Shown: positions 33,862 through 42,899, counted from the first letter of the stretch. The stretch is DNA of 64,000 nt from DAIMFL01 sp964372215 (GCA_964372215.1 CAYJQC010000023.1:10301-74300), one strand, 5' to 3'. Made by a program: numbers and translations. Notes: generated by a model not told the origin, from the sequence alone.

Positions 33862-35004
33862 CTAGCGCTCGCCCTCTTCGGCGAGCGCGGCGATGGTGCG
33901 GGCGAGCAGGCGGATCTCGCTGCGGAGCTCCTGCACGGTGTACTGCCGGCCGATGTTGAGCTCCTCGATCAGCCGGGTCATGTGGACGTCGACATTGCGC
34001 AGGTGATGCCGGCTGGTCTCGTCGAGGCCGAAGCCGCCGGAGGCGGCGAGATCGCCGAGCCGCTGCAGCAGCGGGCGCATCTCCGACTGCGATTCGGCCA
34101 GCCTGACCATGAGCTGCTGCTCGGTGCGCATCTGGTCGGTGAAGGTGGACAGCCGGTCGGCGAGCTGCTGCAGATGGGTGTTGGCCTGGATCCGGCTTTC
34201 CTCGCCGCGCGCCATGGTGCGCTGCAGGCTCTCCAGGCTGTCGGCGGTCTGCTCGAGCAGGGCCTGGATATAGGCCGGGACCGACTGGTCGCCGTCGCCG
34301 CCCGGGCCGCCGCTGGACAGCCGGGTCTGCGCCGACAGCCAGTCCTCGAGCTCGTTGTAGAAGCGGTTCTGCGCCTGGCTCGCCTGCAGCTCGAGGAAGC
34401 CGAGGATCAGCGAGCCGGCGAGGCCGAACATCGACGAGCTGAAGGCGGTGCCCATGCCGGTCAGCGGCGCCTGCAGCCCGGCCTTGAGCTGCGAGAACAG
34501 GGCCGCCGGATCGGTCGAGCTGACCGACAGCTCGCCGACCGCGGCGCCGACCGCGCCGATGGTGCCGAGCAGACCCCAGAACGTGCCGAGCAGGCCGAGG
34601 AACACCATCAGGCTGATCAGGTAGCGCGAAATGTCGTGCGATTCGTCGAGCCGGGCGTTGACGCCGTCGAGCAGCGATCGCAGCGACATGGCCGACAGGC
34701 TGAGCCGCCCCTTGCGCTCGCCGATCATCGCCGCCATCGACGCCAGCAGCCGCGGCGTCGGGTGGCTCGACAGGTTGGGATCGCCGCGGCGATAGGCTTC
34801 CAGCCAGTGGATCTCGCGGAACAGGCGGCCGACCTGCCAGAAGATGAAGATGATGCCGATGATCAGCACCGCGAAGATGCCGCCGTTGAGCGCCGGATTG
34901 ACGAGGAACGCGTCGCTCAGACGGGCATACAGGAAGAAGCCGAGCAGGGCGGCGGCCACCAGGCACACCACCATCCAGCCGAGGTAGCGATTCGGACGAC
35001 TCAT
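33862..35004 (-). CDS. MotA/TolQ/ExbB-type proton channel protein with long C-terminal helix
   Basis: A 380-residue membrane protein with four predicted helices (about 7-29, 41-61, 130-155 and 185-208). The last two carry the family segments LLGTFWGLLGTIGAVGAAVG and TGMGTAFSSSMFGLAGSLIL. From about 215 to the end it is a long cytoplasmic coiled coil (LLEQTADSLESLQRTMARGE and so on). TolQ has no such tail, but the defence protein ZorA does. Partner of the MotB-like gene just downstream. Conserved in alphaproteobacteria near efp and IMPase genes, as far as I recall. Confidence 0.88.
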   Translation of the reverse strand: MSRPNRYLGWMVVCLVAAALLGFFLYARLSDAFLVNPALNGGIFAVLIIGIIFIFWQVGRLFREIHWLEAYRRGDPNLSSHPTPRLLASMAAMIGERKGRLSLSAMSLRSLLDGVNARLDESHDISRYLISLMVFLGLLGTFWGLLGTIGAVGAAVGELSVSSTDPAALFSQLKAGLQAPLTGMGTAFSSSMFGLAGSLILGFLELQASQAQNRFYNELEDWLSAQTRLSSGGPGGDGDQSVPAYIQALLEQTADSLESLQRTMARGEESRIQANTHLQQLADRLSTFTDQMRTEQQLMVRLAESQSEMRPLLQRLGDLAASGGFGLDETSRHHLRNVDVHMTRLIEELNIGRQYTVQELRSEIRLLARTIAALAEEGER

Positions 35005-35115
35005 TTACGCCCCTGTTTCCGCCCGTGCCCGCCTGTGACGACCCGGCGGATGGCGCGGCCGTGCCCCTTCCGCACCGCCCGCGGATCTGGCTGCCGTCGC
35101 CTTGTCATCGCGATG

Positions 35116-36303
35116 TCATTGCACCTGGGGGATGATGTCGACCCGGTCCGCCGGCTCCCCCTCGACGTTGCTGCCCAGCGCCCGCACGTCCATGCGGGTG
35201 GAGCGCACGCCCTTCTCGATCAGGTAGGAGCGCACCTCCAGTGCGCGCGACAGCGACATGCGCCGGGCCCGGCTGGTGTTGTCGTCGATCGCCTGGGCAT
35301 AGGCGAGCAGCTGCACCCGCAGGCTTTCGTCGCCGCGCAGCTTCTCGGCCACGCCATCGAGCGCGGCCTTGGCGTCGTCGCTCAACTCCGACGCACCCTC
35401 GGCGAAGGCCACGCTGACCTGGCCTTCGACCGCCGCCTGCGGCGGCAATGCCGCCTCCTGGGTATCCCCGATCGCCGCCGGGGCCGCTTCGGCTTCCGCC
35501 GGCGCGCTGGCGTCGTCGGCCGTCGTGGCGGTCGCCATCTCGGGCTCGGGCGCCGGCATGGCTTCCGGTTCAGGCGCCGGTGTCGCAACCGGCTCGGGCG
35601 CGGGCTCCGGCGCGGGTTCGGCCGCGGCCGGTTCGGGTACCGGCGGCGGCGCGGGCGGCGGCGGTGGCTCCGCCGCGGCCTGCTGCGCGTCCGCCGCGCC
35701 GTCGGTGGCGCTGGCGGCCGGCGCCTCCGGCATCGGCACCGCGGGCGCGCTTGGCGCCGCCGGGGCCGGCTCGATCGGCGTCGGCGGCGGGGGCGGCTCG
35801 ACCGCGGCCTGGGTGGTCGGTTGCGGCGGCGCTGCCGGTGCGGGGGCCGGCGCGCTGGGCGCTGTCGCCGCGACCTTCTTCTTGAACTCCGAGGGCGGGA
35901 TCAGCTTGATCGTGCCGGCCGACCCGCCGGGGGCCGACCCGGCCGCCAGAGCCGGCTGCTGGGTGGTCAGGGTGCTGCGCGGGCTCGACGCCGGCGGCGT
36001 CAGCAACTGGCCGGACGGCGGGTAGGGCGCGGCCGGCGCGGCGCCGTACGGATTGGCGTAGGCATAGGGCGCGCCCTGCGACACCTCGCCGGACAGCAGG
36101 CCCGGAAGGTTGGATCCGCCGCCGCCGAGGCTGTCGAGCACGCCGTAGTCGACGGTCACGCTGGTGCCGACGCTGCCGTATTGCTGGGCGCTGGCCGGCA
36201 TGGCGGCGAGCAGCAGCAGCGCGCTCGCGCAGGTCAGCCGCAATGGGCTGCGCCAAGTCCGGCGTCGCGGAGCGGTGGCGCGAGCGGTGGAAGCCTGGGA
36301 CAT
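35116..36303 (-). CDS. Exported OmpA-like protein with Pro/Ala-rich linker
   Basis: A 395-residue protein. A signal peptide (LTCASALLLLAAMPASAQQ) leads into a glycine-rich segment and a very long Pro/Ala/Glu-rich linker (about 140-285). The C-terminal 95 residues have an OmpA-like fold with VAFAEGASELSDDAKAALDG, LRVQLLAYAQAID and RALEVRSYLIEKGV, but the usual GHTD is replaced by AYAQAID. The start at 36303 gives a proper signal peptide. An upstream ATG at 36369 would add 22 residues. It lies 111 bp upstream of the MotA-like gene on the same strand and may belong to the same envelope complex. Confidence 0.82.
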   Translation of the reverse strand: MSQASTARATAPRRRTWRSPLRLTCASALLLLAAMPASAQQYGSVGTSVTVDYGVLDSLGGGGSNLPGLLSGEVSQGAPYAYANPYGAAPAAPYPPSGQLLTPPASSPRSTLTTQQPALAAGSAPGGSAGTIKLIPPSEFKKKVAATAPSAPAPAPAAPPQPTTQAAVEPPPPPTPIEPAPAAPSAPAVPMPEAPAASATDGAADAQQAAAEPPPPPAPPPVPEPAAAEPAPEPAPEPVATPAPEPEAMPAPEPEMATATTADDASAPAEAEAAPAAIGDTQEAALPPQAAVEGQVSVAFAEGASELSDDAKAALDGVAEKLRGDESLRVQLLAYAQAIDDNTSRARRMSLSRALEVRSYLIEKGVRSTRMDVRALGSNVEGEPADRVDIIPQVQ

Positions 36304-36417
36304 GACGCTGCCTGCCGACGTTTCGCCAAGAGTTTCAGCAATATAGTGCATCCGTTCCGGGTGCAACAACCGCTTTGCCGATGGTGTGCAAAGGGCGCGC
36401 GGGGGCAGCGGCCGGGA

Positions 36418-37224
36418 TCAGGACGAGGTCGAGGGAGGCCTCGCGGTCGCCTCGGCCGCCGGCGACGCCTGGCGCAGCAGGCGCAGCATCGGCTGATGCA
36501 GCTGATCGTTGGCGGCCAGCACGCTGCCGGTGCCGAGCACATCGGCGCCGCCATCGGTCCGGGTGACGTAGCCGCCCGCCTCGCGCACCAGCAGGATCCC
36601 CGCCGCCAGGTCCCAGGGCGACAAGTGCTCCTCCCAGAACGCGTCGCAGCGCCCGGCCGCGACATAGGCGAGATCGAGCGAGGCGGCGCCGAGGCGGCGT
36701 ATGCCGGCCACCGACTCCATCACCGCGCCGAGCTGGGCGATGAACTCGCCCGGCCTGCCGTGGCCGTGATAGGGCATGCCGGTGGCCACCAGCGCCGCTT
36801 CCGGCTGGCGCCGCGACGACACCCGGATCCGGCGGTCGTTCAGGTAGGCGCCGCTGCCCTTCTCGGCCCAGAACAGCTCGTCCTTGAGCGGGTCGAAGAC
36901 CACCCCCGCGACGATCTCGCCGGCGCGCTCGAGCCCGATCGAGATGGCGAAATGCGGCAGGCCATGGAGGAAGTTGGTGGTGCCGTCGAGCGGATCGACG
37001 ATCCAGCGGTGGTCGCGGTCGCGGCCCTCGACGACGCCGCCCTCCTCGAGCAGGAAGCCGTAGCCGGGCCGGGCCTTGGACAGCTCCTCGCGCAGCACCT
37101 TCTCGGCCTTGTGGTCGGCGGTGGAGACGAAGTCGGCCGGCCCCTTCATCGATACCTGGAGCTGCTCGACCTCGCCGAAGTCGCGCTTCAGGCCGCGCGC
37201 CGCCTTGTCGACGGCGCGGGCCAT
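36418..37224 (-). CDS. Inositol monophosphatase family protein
   Basis: A 268-residue Mg-dependent phosphatase of the IMPase/SuhB family. Metal and catalytic motifs: EEGGVVEG, WIVDPLDGTTNFLHGLPHF and LSPWDLAAGILLVREAGG. It acts on inositol phosphate or related sugar phosphates. The ATG at 37224 is used here, but homologues usually begin about ten residues earlier. In frame upstream, a CTG (37252-37254) with GGAGAG five bases before it would encode MATRSPIINV, which matches the family start. The true start may be this CTG. Confidence 0.93.
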   Translation of the reverse strand: MARAVDKAARGLKRDFGEVEQLQVSMKGPADFVSTADHKAEKVLREELSKARPGYGFLLEEGGVVEGRDRDHRWIVDPLDGTTNFLHGLPHFAISIGLERAGEIVAGVVFDPLKDELFWAEKGSGAYLNDRRIRVSSRRQPEAALVATGMPYHGHGRPGEFIAQLGAVMESVAGIRRLGAASLDLAYVAAGRCDAFWEEHLSPWDLAAGILLVREAGGYVTRTDGGADVLGTGSVLAANDQLHQPMLRLLRQASPAAEATARPPSTSS

Positions 37225-37350
37225 GACGTTGATGATGGGGGAACGTGTAGCCAGTTCGTCTCTCCGTGGGGTCTCGAGAGCCGTCGGTCCCGGAAGGCGG
37301 GCCGGCGGCGGCGGGCGGCATTGCCCGGCGCCGCGAAGCGGTCGCGGGCG

Positions 37351-37917
37351 CTAGTCCTTGGCGCGCTCGACGTAGGTGAGCTCGACGGTGTTGACCACGA
37401 TGCGCTCGCCCACGCCGATATGCGGCGGCACCATGACCCGCACGCCGTTCTCGAGCTTGGCCGGCTTGTAGGACGACGAGGCGGTCTGGCCCTTCACCAC
37501 CGCATCGGCCTCGACGATGGCCATGATCACGGTATCGGGCAGGGTGACGCTGATCGGCTCCTCCTCGTGGCTCTGGACGCTCACCGTCATGCCTTCCTGG
37601 AGGAATACCGCGGGCTCGCCGATCAGGTCGCCGCTCAGCGAGATCTGCTCGAAGGTCTCGTTGTCCATGAAGGTGTAGTGGTCGCCGTCGGCGAACAGGA
37701 ACTGGTAGTCCTTCTCGTCGAGCCGTACGCGCTCGACCGTCTCGCTGGAGCGGAAGCGCTCGTTCAGCTTGGTGCCGTCGCGGATGTCCTTGAGCTCGAC
37801 CTGCAGATAGGCGCCGCCCTTGCCGGGCTGGGTGTGCATGGTCTTGACCGCGCGCCACAGGCGCTTGTCGTGCTCGATCACCATGCCGGGGCGGATGGCA
37901 TTGCCATTGATCTTCAT
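37351..37917 (-). CDS. efp: Elongation factor P
   Basis: A 188-residue translation factor that relieves ribosomes stalled at polyproline. It opens MKINGNAIRPGMVIEHDKRL. The tip loop is TQPGKGGA with K33, the residue that is modified in many bacteria. ETFEQI and the C-terminal VMVPPHIGVGERIVVNT segment complete the three barrels. Several proteins in this window have long proline runs (the OmpA-like protein and TolA), so EF-P should matter for their synthesis. The lysine-modifying genes are not in the window. Confidence 0.97.
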   Translation of the reverse strand: MKINGNAIRPGMVIEHDKRLWRAVKTMHTQPGKGGAYLQVELKDIRDGTKLNERFRSSETVERVRLDEKDYQFLFADGDHYTFMDNETFEQISLSGDLIGEPAVFLQEGMTVSVQSHEEEPISVTLPDTVIMAIVEADAVVKGQTASSSYKPAKLENGVRVMVPPHIGVGERIVVNTVELTYVERAKD

Positions 37918-38073
37918 GTGGGGACGTCCGGATCTCTGATCGGGGAGCAGGCCCAGGGCTCATTGGGGGCCGGCTTTCGGCGGCGCGGAACCTATCAGCT
38001 TGACCTGTCCGAGTAAACGGCGGCGAGGATCGGCCCGGCCGCGCGCCGGTGCTGGCCGGCCACCGGCCGCCGG

Positions 38074-39063
38074 TCAGGGAACGCCGCGGTCGACCTGCGG
38101 CGGCGGCGGCTCGCCGGAAAGGCCCTGGGCCAGGCCGCTCACCGTCTCCGGCTTGAGGCCGAGGCGGCGGCAGATGCCGAGGATCAGGTCGGGGCGGTTC
38201 AGGGTGTAGAAGTGGTACTCGTCCACGCCCTCGGCCTGCAGCGCCCGGCACTGCTCGGTCGCCACCATCGCCGCCACCAGCTTGCGGGTCGCGGGATCGG
38301 CGTCGAGCCCGTCGAACAGCTCGCCCATCCAGCGCGGGATCGCGGCGCCGCACATGGCGCTGAACCGGGTCACCTGGGCGAAGTTGGTGACCGGCAGGAT
38401 GCCCGGCACCAGCGGCGCCGTGATGCCGGCCTTGGCCGCCCGGTCGCGGAAGCGCAGGAAGGTCGCGGTGTCGAAGAAATACTGGCTGATCGCCCGGGCG
38501 GCCCCGGCGTCGAGCTTGCGCTTGAGATAGTCGAGATCGGCATCCGGGCCCGCCGCCTTGGGATGGGTCTCGGGATAGGCGGCGACGCTGATCTCGAAAT
38601 CGGCGACCCGGCGGATCACCGCCACCAGCTCGGCCGCGCCCTCGATCCCGCCTTCGATCGGCGCGGCGCCGGTGCTGCCCGGCGGGGCGCCGCCGGGCAG
38701 GTCGCCGCGCAGCGCCACGATATGGCGGATCCCGGCCTCCCAGTAGCGCGCCAGCAGGTCCTCGACCCGGTTCCGGGTGGCGCCGACGCAGGTCAGGTGG
38801 GCCGCCGGCTCGAGCGGCGTCTCCTGGCGCATCCGCAGCACGGTCGCGAAGGTCTGGTCCTGGGTCGAGCCGCCAGCGCCGAAGGTCACCGACACGAAGC
38901 GCGGCTTGAGCGGCGCCAGCGCGGTGATGGCCTGCCACAGCTGGGCCGACATGTCCGCCGTCTTGGGCGGGAAGAACTCGAACGAGACGCGAATCTGCCC
39001 GGCGCCGGCATTTTCCGCCGCCGTCTCCGGCCGTTCGATCTGGTCGGTGCCGCTATCGTTCAC
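38074..39063 (-). CDS. metF: Methylenetetrahydrofolate reductase
   Basis: A 329-residue flavoenzyme reducing 5,10-methylene-THF to 5-methyl-THF for methionine synthesis. Visible: VSFEFFPPKTADM near the start, VTFGAGGSTQD, AHLTCVGATRN and IVALRGDLPGG, with AISQYFFDTATFLRFRD and PGILPVTN later. The barrel is complete, with an acidic N-terminal extension of about 25 residues. It is the last gene in a minus-strand group fba-thiE-metF, 72 bp after thiE. Confidence 0.96.
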   Translation of the reverse strand: MNDSGTDQIERPETAAENAGAGQIRVSFEFFPPKTADMSAQLWQAITALAPLKPRFVSVTFGAGGSTQDQTFATVLRMRQETPLEPAAHLTCVGATRNRVEDLLARYWEAGIRHIVALRGDLPGGAPPGSTGAAPIEGGIEGAAELVAVIRRVADFEISVAAYPETHPKAAGPDADLDYLKRKLDAGAARAISQYFFDTATFLRFRDRAAKAGITAPLVPGILPVTNFAQVTRFSAMCGAAIPRWMGELFDGLDADPATRKLVAAMVATEQCRALQAEGVDEYHFYTLNRPDLILGICRRLGLKPETVSGLAQGLSGEPPPPQVDRGVP

Positions 39064-39135
39064 CCGGTGAAGTCCGCTCCTTGCCCAGTCGAGATCGAAA
39101 CTAGGACCAGGGTGTTACCGAAACCCCAACGGCCG

Positions 39136-39837
39136 TCAACCATCCCGACGCGCCGGCGCGGTGTCCGGCTGCGCCGCGGCGATCGCCCGGTTGAGCGCCA
39201 CCACCCCGGCGGCCGGCCCTTCGGGATGGCGCCAGACCGCCGAGGCGACGGCGACGAAGTCGGCCCCGGCCGCCACCAGCTTCCCGCAGTTTTCCGCCGT
39301 GATGCCGCCGATCGCCACGCATTGCACGGTCATGATGTCGCTCCACCAGCGCAGGATCTCCGGATCCGGCCGGCCCCGGGGGCTGGCCTTGGTGGTGGTC
39401 GGATAGAACGCGCCGAAGGCCACGTAGTCGGCGCCGGCCTCCGCCGCCTCCATGGCGAGATGGCGCGAATCGTGACAGGTGACGCCGACGATGCCGTCGG
39501 CCCCGACCAGGCGCCGAGCCTCGCCATAGGAGGCGTCGTCCTGCCCGACATGGACCCCGTCGGCGCCGCAATCGGCGGCGATGTCGGGCCGGTCATTGAC
39601 CAGGAAGGCGGCGCCGCGCGCCTGCACGACCGGCCCCAGGCGCCGCGCCGCGCGCCGGAACTCCGCGTCGTCGACGTCCTTCAGGCGGAGCTGCACACAG
39701 GCCACGTCGCCGCCGTCGAGCGCCGCGGCGAGCTGGCCCGCGAAGGTCTCGAGATCGAGCGTGCCGGCGGCGATCCCGGCCGACAGCTCGTTGGGCGTGA
39801 CCAGATAGAGCCGGCAGGCCGGCAGCGGGTCGCTCAC
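39136..39837 (-). CDS. thiE: Thiamine phosphate synthase
   Basis: A 233-residue TIM barrel that joins the pyrimidine and thiazole halves of thiamine. Visible: CVQLRLKD, AFLVNDRPDIAADCGADGVH, VGQDDASYGEARRLVG, the phosphate loop YPTTTKASPRG and AIGGITAENC. No separate thi genes are near. The GTG start overlaps the fba stop by GTGA, so it is translationally coupled to the aldolase gene. The length is slightly above the usual 210. Confidence 0.95.
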   Translation of the reverse strand: MSDPLPACRLYLVTPNELSAGIAAGTLDLETFAGQLAAALDGGDVACVQLRLKDVDDAEFRRAARRLGPVVQARGAAFLVNDRPDIAADCGADGVHVGQDDASYGEARRLVGADGIVGVTCHDSRHLAMEAAEAGADYVAFGAFYPTTTKASPRGRPDPEILRWWSDIMTVQCVAIGGITAENCGKLVAAGADFVAVASAVWRHPEGPAAGVVALNRAIAAAQPDTAPARRDG

Positions 39838-40754
39838 TCCTTGCCCTGATAGATCTTGATGATCTGGTCGAGCATGGCGAGCGCGTCGGCGCGCGGCCGC
39901 TGGAAGGTATTGCGGCCGATGATCGAGCCGGTGCCGCCGCCGTCGCGGATCCCCTTCACCTCTTCCATGATCCCCGCCAGGTCCTTGGCCGCGCCGCCGG
40001 AGAACACCACGATGCGGCGGCCGTTGAAGCAGGCCTGCACGACATGGGCGATGCGCGCCGACAGGGTCGAGACGTCGATCTTGTGCTTCTCGTAGACCTT
40101 CTTGGCCTCAGGCTGCTCCAGGAAGGCGGTCGGCGGCTTCACCTTGATGATGTGGGCGCCGAGCAGGGCGGCCATGTGCGCGGCATAGGCGCAGATGTCG
40201 ATCGCGGTCTCGCCGTCCTTGGTGATGCCGCTGCCGCGCGGGTAGGACCACACCACGACGGCGAGCCCGACCGCCTTGGCCTCCTCGGCCATCTCGCGGA
40301 TCTCCTCCATCATCTCGAAGGCGTGGTCGGAGCCGGGATAGATGGTGAAGCCGATCGCCGAGCAGCCGAGCCGGAGCGCGTCGCCGACCGAGCCGGTCAC
40401 CGCCTGGTCCTTGGCGTCGGCCAGGCTGTTGGAGCTGTTGAGCTTGAGGATGGTGGGGATCGCGCCGGCGAAGCTGTCGGCGCCGGCCTCGAGCATGCCG
40501 AGCGGCGCGGCATAGGCCGACAGCCCGGCGTCGAGCGCGAGCTGGAAGTGATAGTGCGGGTCATAGGCCGCCGGGTTCGGCGCGAAGCTCCTGGCCGGCC
40601 CGTGCTCGTAGCCCTGGTCGACGGGGAGGATCACCAGCCGGCCGCTGCCGCCGAGCTTGCCCTGCATCAGGATGCGCGACAGGTTGGCCTTGGTCCCGGG
40701 ATTGTCGCTCTCGTACCACGACAGGATCTTGCGGACTTTCTGAGTGAGCTTCAT
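39834..40754 (-). CDS. fbaB: Fructose-bisphosphate aldolase class I (DhnA type)
   Basis: A 306-residue Schiff-base aldolase of the DhnA (archaeal-type) family, cleaving fructose 1,6-bisphosphate. Visible: VILPVDQGYEHGPARSFAPN, the catalytic-lysine strand HIIKVKPPTAFL, and the phosphate loops VFSGGAAKD and GSIIGRNTFQRP. It is metal-independent, unlike class II Fba. It is first of the fba-thiE-metF group. With pfkA, gap and tkt, the window holds much of the sugar-phosphate pathway. Confidence 0.94.
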   Translation of the reverse strand: MKLTQKVRKILSWYESDNPGTKANLSRILMQGKLGGSGRLVILPVDQGYEHGPARSFAPNPAAYDPHYHFQLALDAGLSAYAAPLGMLEAGADSFAGAIPTILKLNSSNSLADAKDQAVTGSVGDALRLGCSAIGFTIYPGSDHAFEMMEEIREMAEEAKAVGLAVVVWSYPRGSGITKDGETAIDICAYAAHMAALLGAHIIKVKPPTAFLEQPEAKKVYEKHKIDVSTLSARIAHVVQACFNGRRIVVFSGGAAKDLAGIMEEVKGIRDGGGTGSIIGRNTFQRPRADALAMLDQIIKIYQGKE

Positions 40755-40890
40755 GGCGGTGGTTCCTCGGCAAGCGACAAGGTGCGGACAGGCGGCACGA
40801 TCCGCGTCAGGACGATGAGTCGCGGAAAGCCCGCTTTGCGGCGGCGCGGGCGCAGGCCCGGCGCTTGAATAGCCGAGGGGCCGCCGTTTT

Positions 40891-41334
40891 TCAACCGGCG
40901 GCCCGCTTTGGCCCGCGGCTCGACAGCCAGTTCCGGCAGGCCGCTTCGCGGTCGCGCAGGCCGGTCAGGTCGAGACCCGGCGGCAGTCGGCGATGCAGTC
41001 TGGCGCCGCATTGGCCGGCGATGTCGGCAAGTTTCCGCGCCCGGACCGCCGGGCCGCGATAGCAGACATCCGCGAGGCCCTGGCGCAGCGCAGCCTGCGC
41101 CAGATCGGCCCGGGCGCCGCAATCGAGCACGGCGGCGAACCGCGCGTCCGGGTGCTCGGCGACCGCCCGGCGCATGACCGCCTGCCACCAGCCGGCGCCC
41201 AGCGACGCCGCGCCGGACGGCGCGCTGGCTAGCGTGACCGCGATCCCTAGCGCTTGTGCCACCGTGAGCGCGGCGCGGGCATCGGCAATCTCGTGGACCA
41301 GAATGACGCGCGATCCAATGATGGCCAGTTTCAT
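40891..41334 (-). CDS. Conserved hypothetical protein, Rossmann-like
   Basis: A 147-residue protein of unknown function. It opens MKLAIIGSRVILVHEIADAR, has alternating strands and helices (ALGIAVTLASAPSGA, RFAAVLDCGARADLAQAALR, LADVCYRGPAVRARKLADIA), and ends in an Arg-rich helix. The pattern suggests a small alpha/beta fold, but no motif points to a reaction. No ribosome site is clear before the ATG. The gene lies 136 bp upstream of fbaB on the same strand. Codon use looks like that of its neighbours, so I take it as a real gene. Confidence 0.6.
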   Translation of the reverse strand: MKLAIIGSRVILVHEIADARAALTVAQALGIAVTLASAPSGAASLGAGWWQAVMRRAVAEHPDARFAAVLDCGARADLAQAALRQGLADVCYRGPAVRARKLADIAGQCGARLHRRLPPGLDLTGLRDREAACRNWLSSRGPKRAAG

Positions 41335-41545
41335 GACGGGAAACGGATTGAAAATGAGAGGGAAGCCCAAAGTGCCTGCCACCGACACCCGAGACGAGCT
41401 GTGCGGAACAGGAATCGAACATCTTTGCGATCGAGGATTTTCCAGTAATAATCCGTTTGGCACGCCTGTGCAGCTTCTAAGTCAACAAGGAGAAACCGCC
41501 AGTCGCATCTGTACAAATCAACATCGCAAAGGGGAGGGAACACCA

Positions 41546-42814
41546 ATGAGATGGAACACTCTCACCGTGTCGGCGCTCGCGCTTGGTATCGCGGGCGCGA
41601 CGGCCGTCGCTTCCGTGGCCACGGCCCAGGAAAATCTGCAGAAACTGGGCCAGTTCAAGCAGACCGGCACGCCTCTGGAGATGGAGACGATCGACCAGGG
41701 TGGCGCCAACGCCGACGCCATCAGGAAGACGCTCGAGCGGATCGAGCTGCCGTCCGGGTTCAAGATCGGCCTCTACGCCGTGGTGCCCGACGCCCGGCAC
41801 ATGACGGTCGGCCCCTCGACCGGCATGGTCTTCGCCGGCACCCGCAAGACCAAGGTCTGGGCGATCACCGACCGCAACAAGGACCGCGTCGCCGACGAGG
41901 TGAAGGTCTTCGCGCCCTCGATCGACTTCATCCTGCCGAACGGCGTCTGCTTCACCAAGGACGGCTTCCTCTACGTGGTCGAGCAGAACCGCGTGCTGCT
42001 GTTCCCGGCCGCCGAGTTCTTCTACGAGGGCCCCGACGTCGCCGCCTTCGTGGTCGTCGACCAGGGCAAGCTGATCCCGCCGGAAGAGGAATCCTACAAC
42101 CACACCGCCCGAGTCTGCGACATCGGGCCGGACAACAAACTCTATATCAGCCTCGGCCAGCCGTTCAACGTGCCCGCGCCGGAGAAGCTGGATCTCTACA
42201 ACCAGTGGGGCATCGGCGGCATCATCCGCATGGACCGCGACGGCAAGAACCGCGAAGTCTATGCCACCGGCATCCGCAACTCCGTCGGCATGGATTTCAA
42301 CCCGGCCAACGGCGAGCTGTGGTTCGACGACAACCAGGTCGACGGCATGGGCGACGACATCCCACCCGGCGAGCTCAATCGTGCCACCGGCCCCGGCCAG
42401 AATTTCGGCTTTCCCTGGTATGGCGGCGGCAAGGTTCGCACCGACGAGTACAAGAACGCCGAACCGCCCGCCGACGTGGTGTTCCCGCAGATCGAGCAGG
42501 TCGCCCACGCGGCCGACCTCGGCATGATGTTCTACACCGGCAAGATGTTCCCGGCGAACTATCGCGGCGGCATCTTCAGCGCCCAGCACGGCTCGTGGAA
42601 CCGCACCACGCCGGTCGGCTACCGGGTGATGTTCACCTCGCTCAACGAGGACGGCTCGGCGGCCGAAAGCGTGCCGTTCGCCGAGGGCTGGCTCGATTCC
42701 GCGACCGGCGAGGCCTACGGGCGGCCGGTCGACATCGCCCAGCTGCCGGATGGCTCGATCCTGGTGTCCGACGACTACGCCGGCGCCATCTACCGCATCT
42801 GGTACCAGCCCTGA
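41546..42814 (+). CDS. Sorbosone dehydrogenase family PQQ-type sugar dehydrogenase
   Basis: A 422-residue exported beta-propeller enzyme. A signal peptide (LALGIAGATAVASVATAQ) is followed by the GDH/sorbosone dehydrogenase fold: GFKIGLYAVVPDARHM, VWAITDRNKDRVADEV, RMDRDGKNREVYATGIRNS, WFDDNQVDGMGDDIPPGELN, GFPWYGGG, and SAQHGSWNRTTPVGYRV. The family binds PQQ in the periplasm and oxidises sugars or aldehydes. GGGGAGGGAA precedes the ATG. A cytochrome c gene lies 85 bp downstream and is a natural electron acceptor. Substrate is unknown. Confidence 0.9.
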   Translation: MRWNTLTVSALALGIAGATAVASVATAQENLQKLGQFKQTGTPLEMETIDQGGANADAIRKTLERIELPSGFKIGLYAVVPDARHMTVGPSTGMVFAGTRKTKVWAITDRNKDRVADEVKVFAPSIDFILPNGVCFTKDGFLYVVEQNRVLLFPAAEFFYEGPDVAAFVVVDQGKLIPPEEESYNHTARVCDIGPDNKLYISLGQPFNVPAPEKLDLYNQWGIGGIIRMDRDGKNREVYATGIRNSVGMDFNPANGELWFDDNQVDGMGDDIPPGELNRATGPGQNFGFPWYGGGKVRTDEYKNAEPPADVVFPQIEQVAHAADLGMMFYTGKMFPANYRGGIFSAQHGSWNRTTPVGYRVMFTSLNEDGSAAESVPFAEGWLDSATGEAYGRPVDIAQLPDGSILVSDDYAGAIYRIWYQP

Positions 42815-42899
42815 TGCGCGGCTGATCCTGCGCGGCACCCGGAGCCCTCGCGGCTGCGGGTGCCACCGTTCCCGTTCAACCCGCATCGCGAGGCAGTGG

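Noticed and set aside
32518..35004. Zorya anti-phage system
   Set aside because: Only ZorA/ZorB-like folds are present. No ZorC, ZorD or ZorE gene is in the neighbourhood, which is made of housekeeping genes, and the MotB-like coil is longer than in ZorB.
32524..38016. Open frame of 1830 codons on the plus strand
   Set aside because: It lies exactly antisense to five well-recognised genes (MotB-like to efp), has low-complexity Arg/Leu/Gly/Ala translation and no domain. In 70% GC DNA stop codons are rare in such frames.
41400..41430. tRNA-like T-arm (GTTCGATTCC on the minus strand)
   Set aside because: The flanking bases do not pair as a T stem, and no acceptor or anticodon arm is found at the expected distances. 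A small att or tRNA relic is possible but unsupported.
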